Below are positions 6,608 to 7,824 of a DNA stretch of 7,824 nt, piece after piece; the first letter of the stretch is position 1; each line of letters opens with the position of its first letter. The notes below the pieces were generated by a model. That model saw only the letters and a list, made by a program, of their open reading frames with translations, had not been told where the DNA came from and searched no databases. The translations under genes and the position numbers were made by a program. The DNA lies in assembly GCA_030604585.1 (NCBI GenBank), contig JAUVVP010000067.1, positions 1-7,824 on the forward strand. The letters run 5' to 3'. Origin of the DNA: Planctomycetota bacterium (GTDB lineage Bacteria; Planctomycetota; Brocadiia; SM23-32).

Positions 6608-6697
6608 AAAAATCGGGACAGTCACCTATTTTCGTGGCGTATCTGTCCTGCATGCCATTACTTAGGACACGGAAAATAGGTGACTGTCCCGATTTTT
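6608..6697. repeat. 90-bp inverted-repeat element, copy B (perfect 26-bp arms)
   Basis: The arms at 6608-6633 and 6672-6697 are exact reverse complements over 26 bp. Each has the core GGGACAGTCACC flanked by A/T-rich ends. The 38-bp centre (6634-6671) has CGTATC at the same offset as copy A and an inner inverted repeat TGTCCT/AGGACA (6644-6649 and 6664-6669). The arm core contains GAC-A-GTC, a near-palindrome of the sort seen in REP units. The structure resembles two REP-like units in opposite orientation (a REPIN) or a tiny MITE. It ends the GH4 gene and starts 14 bp from the next ATG. As RNA on either strand it can form a stem of up to 26 bp ending in a U-run. Confidence 0.9.
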
Positions 6698-7824
6698 CCG
6701 GCGAGGGCGCGCGCGTCGTCCATCGAAGCGACCGACCCGTCGGCGATGAGGGCCTGGAGGAGCTTGTCCTTGCTGTGCTCAAGAGCGGCCTCCACGGCAA
6801 GTTCCACCGTCAGCAGCGCCTTCTCGACAACCGCCCGGACGAACGGCGGGACCTCGCCCACCGGGACCGGGACGATGCCCGCCCGCGAGACCTCCGCCGG
6901 GCACTCTATGGCGAAATGCACGGGCAGGTTCGTCACCTGCCCGGTGTTGGGCAGGATCACCGAGTACCGGTCCGGCCGCTCCCGCTCCAGCGAGCGGAAG
7001 ATGGAGACGAGCTGCTCGTGCTCGCCCGGTTGTCTTTCGAAGATCGACTCGTCCAGCGGGGCCCGCCCGAACGCCTGGTCGGCCATGGCCGCGTAACCCC
7101 TGTCGCCCCCCTCGATGCAGCGCTCGAAGGAGAACAGCTCGACGCCGAGCTTGCCGCCGGGATGTGAGCCGTCCCGGTGGAACTGGGGGAAGAACTCCGC
7201 CAGGTGCCGGTCGTTCAGGACGGAATAGGCGCCGCACTCCAGGAAGAGGGCGCGCCGCAGGTGCTCGCCGGGCGTGGGCTCAGCCCCCTCCAGCTTCCGG
7301 CGGAGCAGGGGCCAGGCGTCCTGCCCGTCCACCTTGAACTCGGTGAAGAAGCAGAGGTGGTTCATGCCGACGGCGGTGAACTCGCACCGAGACGGTTCGA
7401 CGCCCAGCAGCGCGGCCAGTTCGCGTTCGCCGCCCTTGACGCCGTGGCAGAGGCCGACTATCTCGACCCCGGTGGCCTTGCGCACGGCGCGGCAGATGGC
7501 GGCCATGGGATTTGCGTAGTTGAAGAAGCGCGCCCGGGGGGCCAGCGCGCCGACGTCCCGTGCGATGGCTACCATGGCCGGTATGAGCCGGAGCGCCCGC
7601 GAGATGCCGCCGGGCATGATGGTGTCGCCCACGGGCTGGAAGATGCCGCATTCGCGCGGGATGAAGACGTCCTGCTCCCACGCCCGGCGCCCGCCGACGG
7701 CGATGGTGGTGACCACGAAGTCGGCTCCGGGCAGCGCCTCCCTGCGGTCCACGTGCTTACTGAGGCGTACGGGGGCGTTTCGGGCGGCGATCATCTTCTC
7801 GGCCAGCCGATAGGCGACGTCGAG
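6658..7824 (-). CDS. GH4-family NAD- and metal-dependent glycosidase, 5' end outside window, altered C terminus
   Basis: The reading frame enters from beyond 7824 and gives 388 residues; the N-terminal NAD-binding GxGS part is outside. Numbering from the first codon shown, GH4 features include LPGADFVV (31-38), FNYANPM (101-107), the metal-site LCHG with Cys126 and His127, GMNHLCFF (153-160) with metal-ligand His156, and NDRHLAEFFPQF (204-215). LPNTGQVTNLP (291-301) and VPVGEVPPFV (320-329) match the family's 'vpNrGaitNLP' and 'vGdlPp' segments. GH4 enzymes cleave glycosides by NAD-assisted oxidation-elimination, with Mn2+ or a similar ion, in the cytoplasm. Members act on alpha- or beta-glucosides, alpha-galactosides or galacturonides; the exact substrate is open, though alpha-galactosidase would echo the nearby GH36 gene. 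The last 12 residues (KIGTVTYFPCPK) and the TAA are encoded by repeat copy B, replacing the 'ellaaHreYLP'-like end usual in the family. An internal ATG at 7794 is not the true start. Confidence 0.88.
   Translation of the reverse strand, partial: LDVAYRLAEKMIAARNAPVRLSKHVDRREALPGADFVVTTIAVGGRRAWEQDVFIPRECGIFQPVGDTIMPGGISRALRLIPAMVAIARDVGALAPRARFFNYANPMAAICRAVRKATGVEIVGLCHGVKGGERELAALLGVEPSRCEFTAVGMNHLCFFTEFKVDGQDAWPLLRRKLEGAEPTPGEHLRRALFLECGAYSVLNDRHLAEFFPQFHRDGSHPGGKLGVELFSFERCIEGGDRGYAAMADQAFGRAPLDESIFERQPGEHEQLVSIFRSLERERPDRYSVILPNTGQVTNLPVHFAIECPAEVSRAGIVPVPVGEVPPFVRAVVEKALLTVELAVEAALEHSKDKLLQALIADGSVASMDDARALAGKIGTVTYFPCPK

Noticed and set aside
4657..6665. Long plus-strand frames opposite the nitrilase and deacetylase-like genes
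   Set aside because: They are antisense shadows with no motifs. Both run through the repeat elements and end arbitrarily.
5600..6697. CRISPR array or full insertion sequence
   Set aside because: There are only two element copies, about 1 kb apart and in inverted-repeat form, with no regular spacers and no transposase gene between or beside them.

Overview
The window is GC-rich, densely packed bacterial DNA with strong GC3 codon use, short intergenic gaps and clear Shine-Dalgarno sequences. It carries two glycoside hydrolases from unrelated families, NAD-dependent oxidoreductases, a creatininase-family protein, a nitrilase-family protein and a deacetylase-like protein. That mix suits an environmental carbohydrate-degrading bacterium of the Planctomycetota/Lentisphaerota/Hydrogenedentota kind. 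This placement is only an impression from gene content; no marker gene is present. No rRNA, tRNA, CRISPR array, full insertion sequence or phage gene was seen.

Layout: all genes but one are on the minus strand and read from high to low coordinates. They are: a GH4 glycosidase whose start lies beyond position 7824 (7824-6658); a polysaccharide-deacetylase-like protein (6593-5640); a carbon-nitrogen hydrolase (5589-4645); a broken endonuclease/exonuclease/phosphatase (EEP) gene (about 3619-3395); a GH36 alpha-galactosidase (3320-1302); a D-2-hydroxyacid dehydrogenase (1294-311); and the first 104 codons of a Gfo/Idh/MocA oxidoreductase (314-1). The last three have a 7-nt gap and a 4-nt GTGA overlap between them, so they look like one translationally coupled operon. 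A creatininase-family gene (3837-4607, plus strand) divides the cluster. It is divergent from the GH36 operon and convergent with the nitrilase gene.

The most striking structure is a pair of 90-bp inverted-repeat elements at 5600-5689 and 6608-6697. Each has two 26-bp arms around a 38-bp centre. One copy is a perfect inverted repeat; the other has three mismatches between its arms. They resemble REP-doublet (REPIN) or small MITE elements. Each fills almost the whole gap between two minus-strand genes: it supplies the last 12-15 codons and the TAA stop of the upstream gene, and its other end lies 10-14 bp from the next start codon. The GH4 and deacetylase-like proteins therefore have element-encoded C-terminal tails, probably in place of their native ends. 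The deacetylase-like gene is bracketed by the two copies.

Together the genes suggest breakdown of galactose-containing or related glycosides (GH36, GH4) and oxidation of the products (hydroxyacid dehydrogenase, Gfo/Idh/MocA). The amidohydrolase-type enzymes have unknown substrates. The shared pathway is inferred from proximity only.
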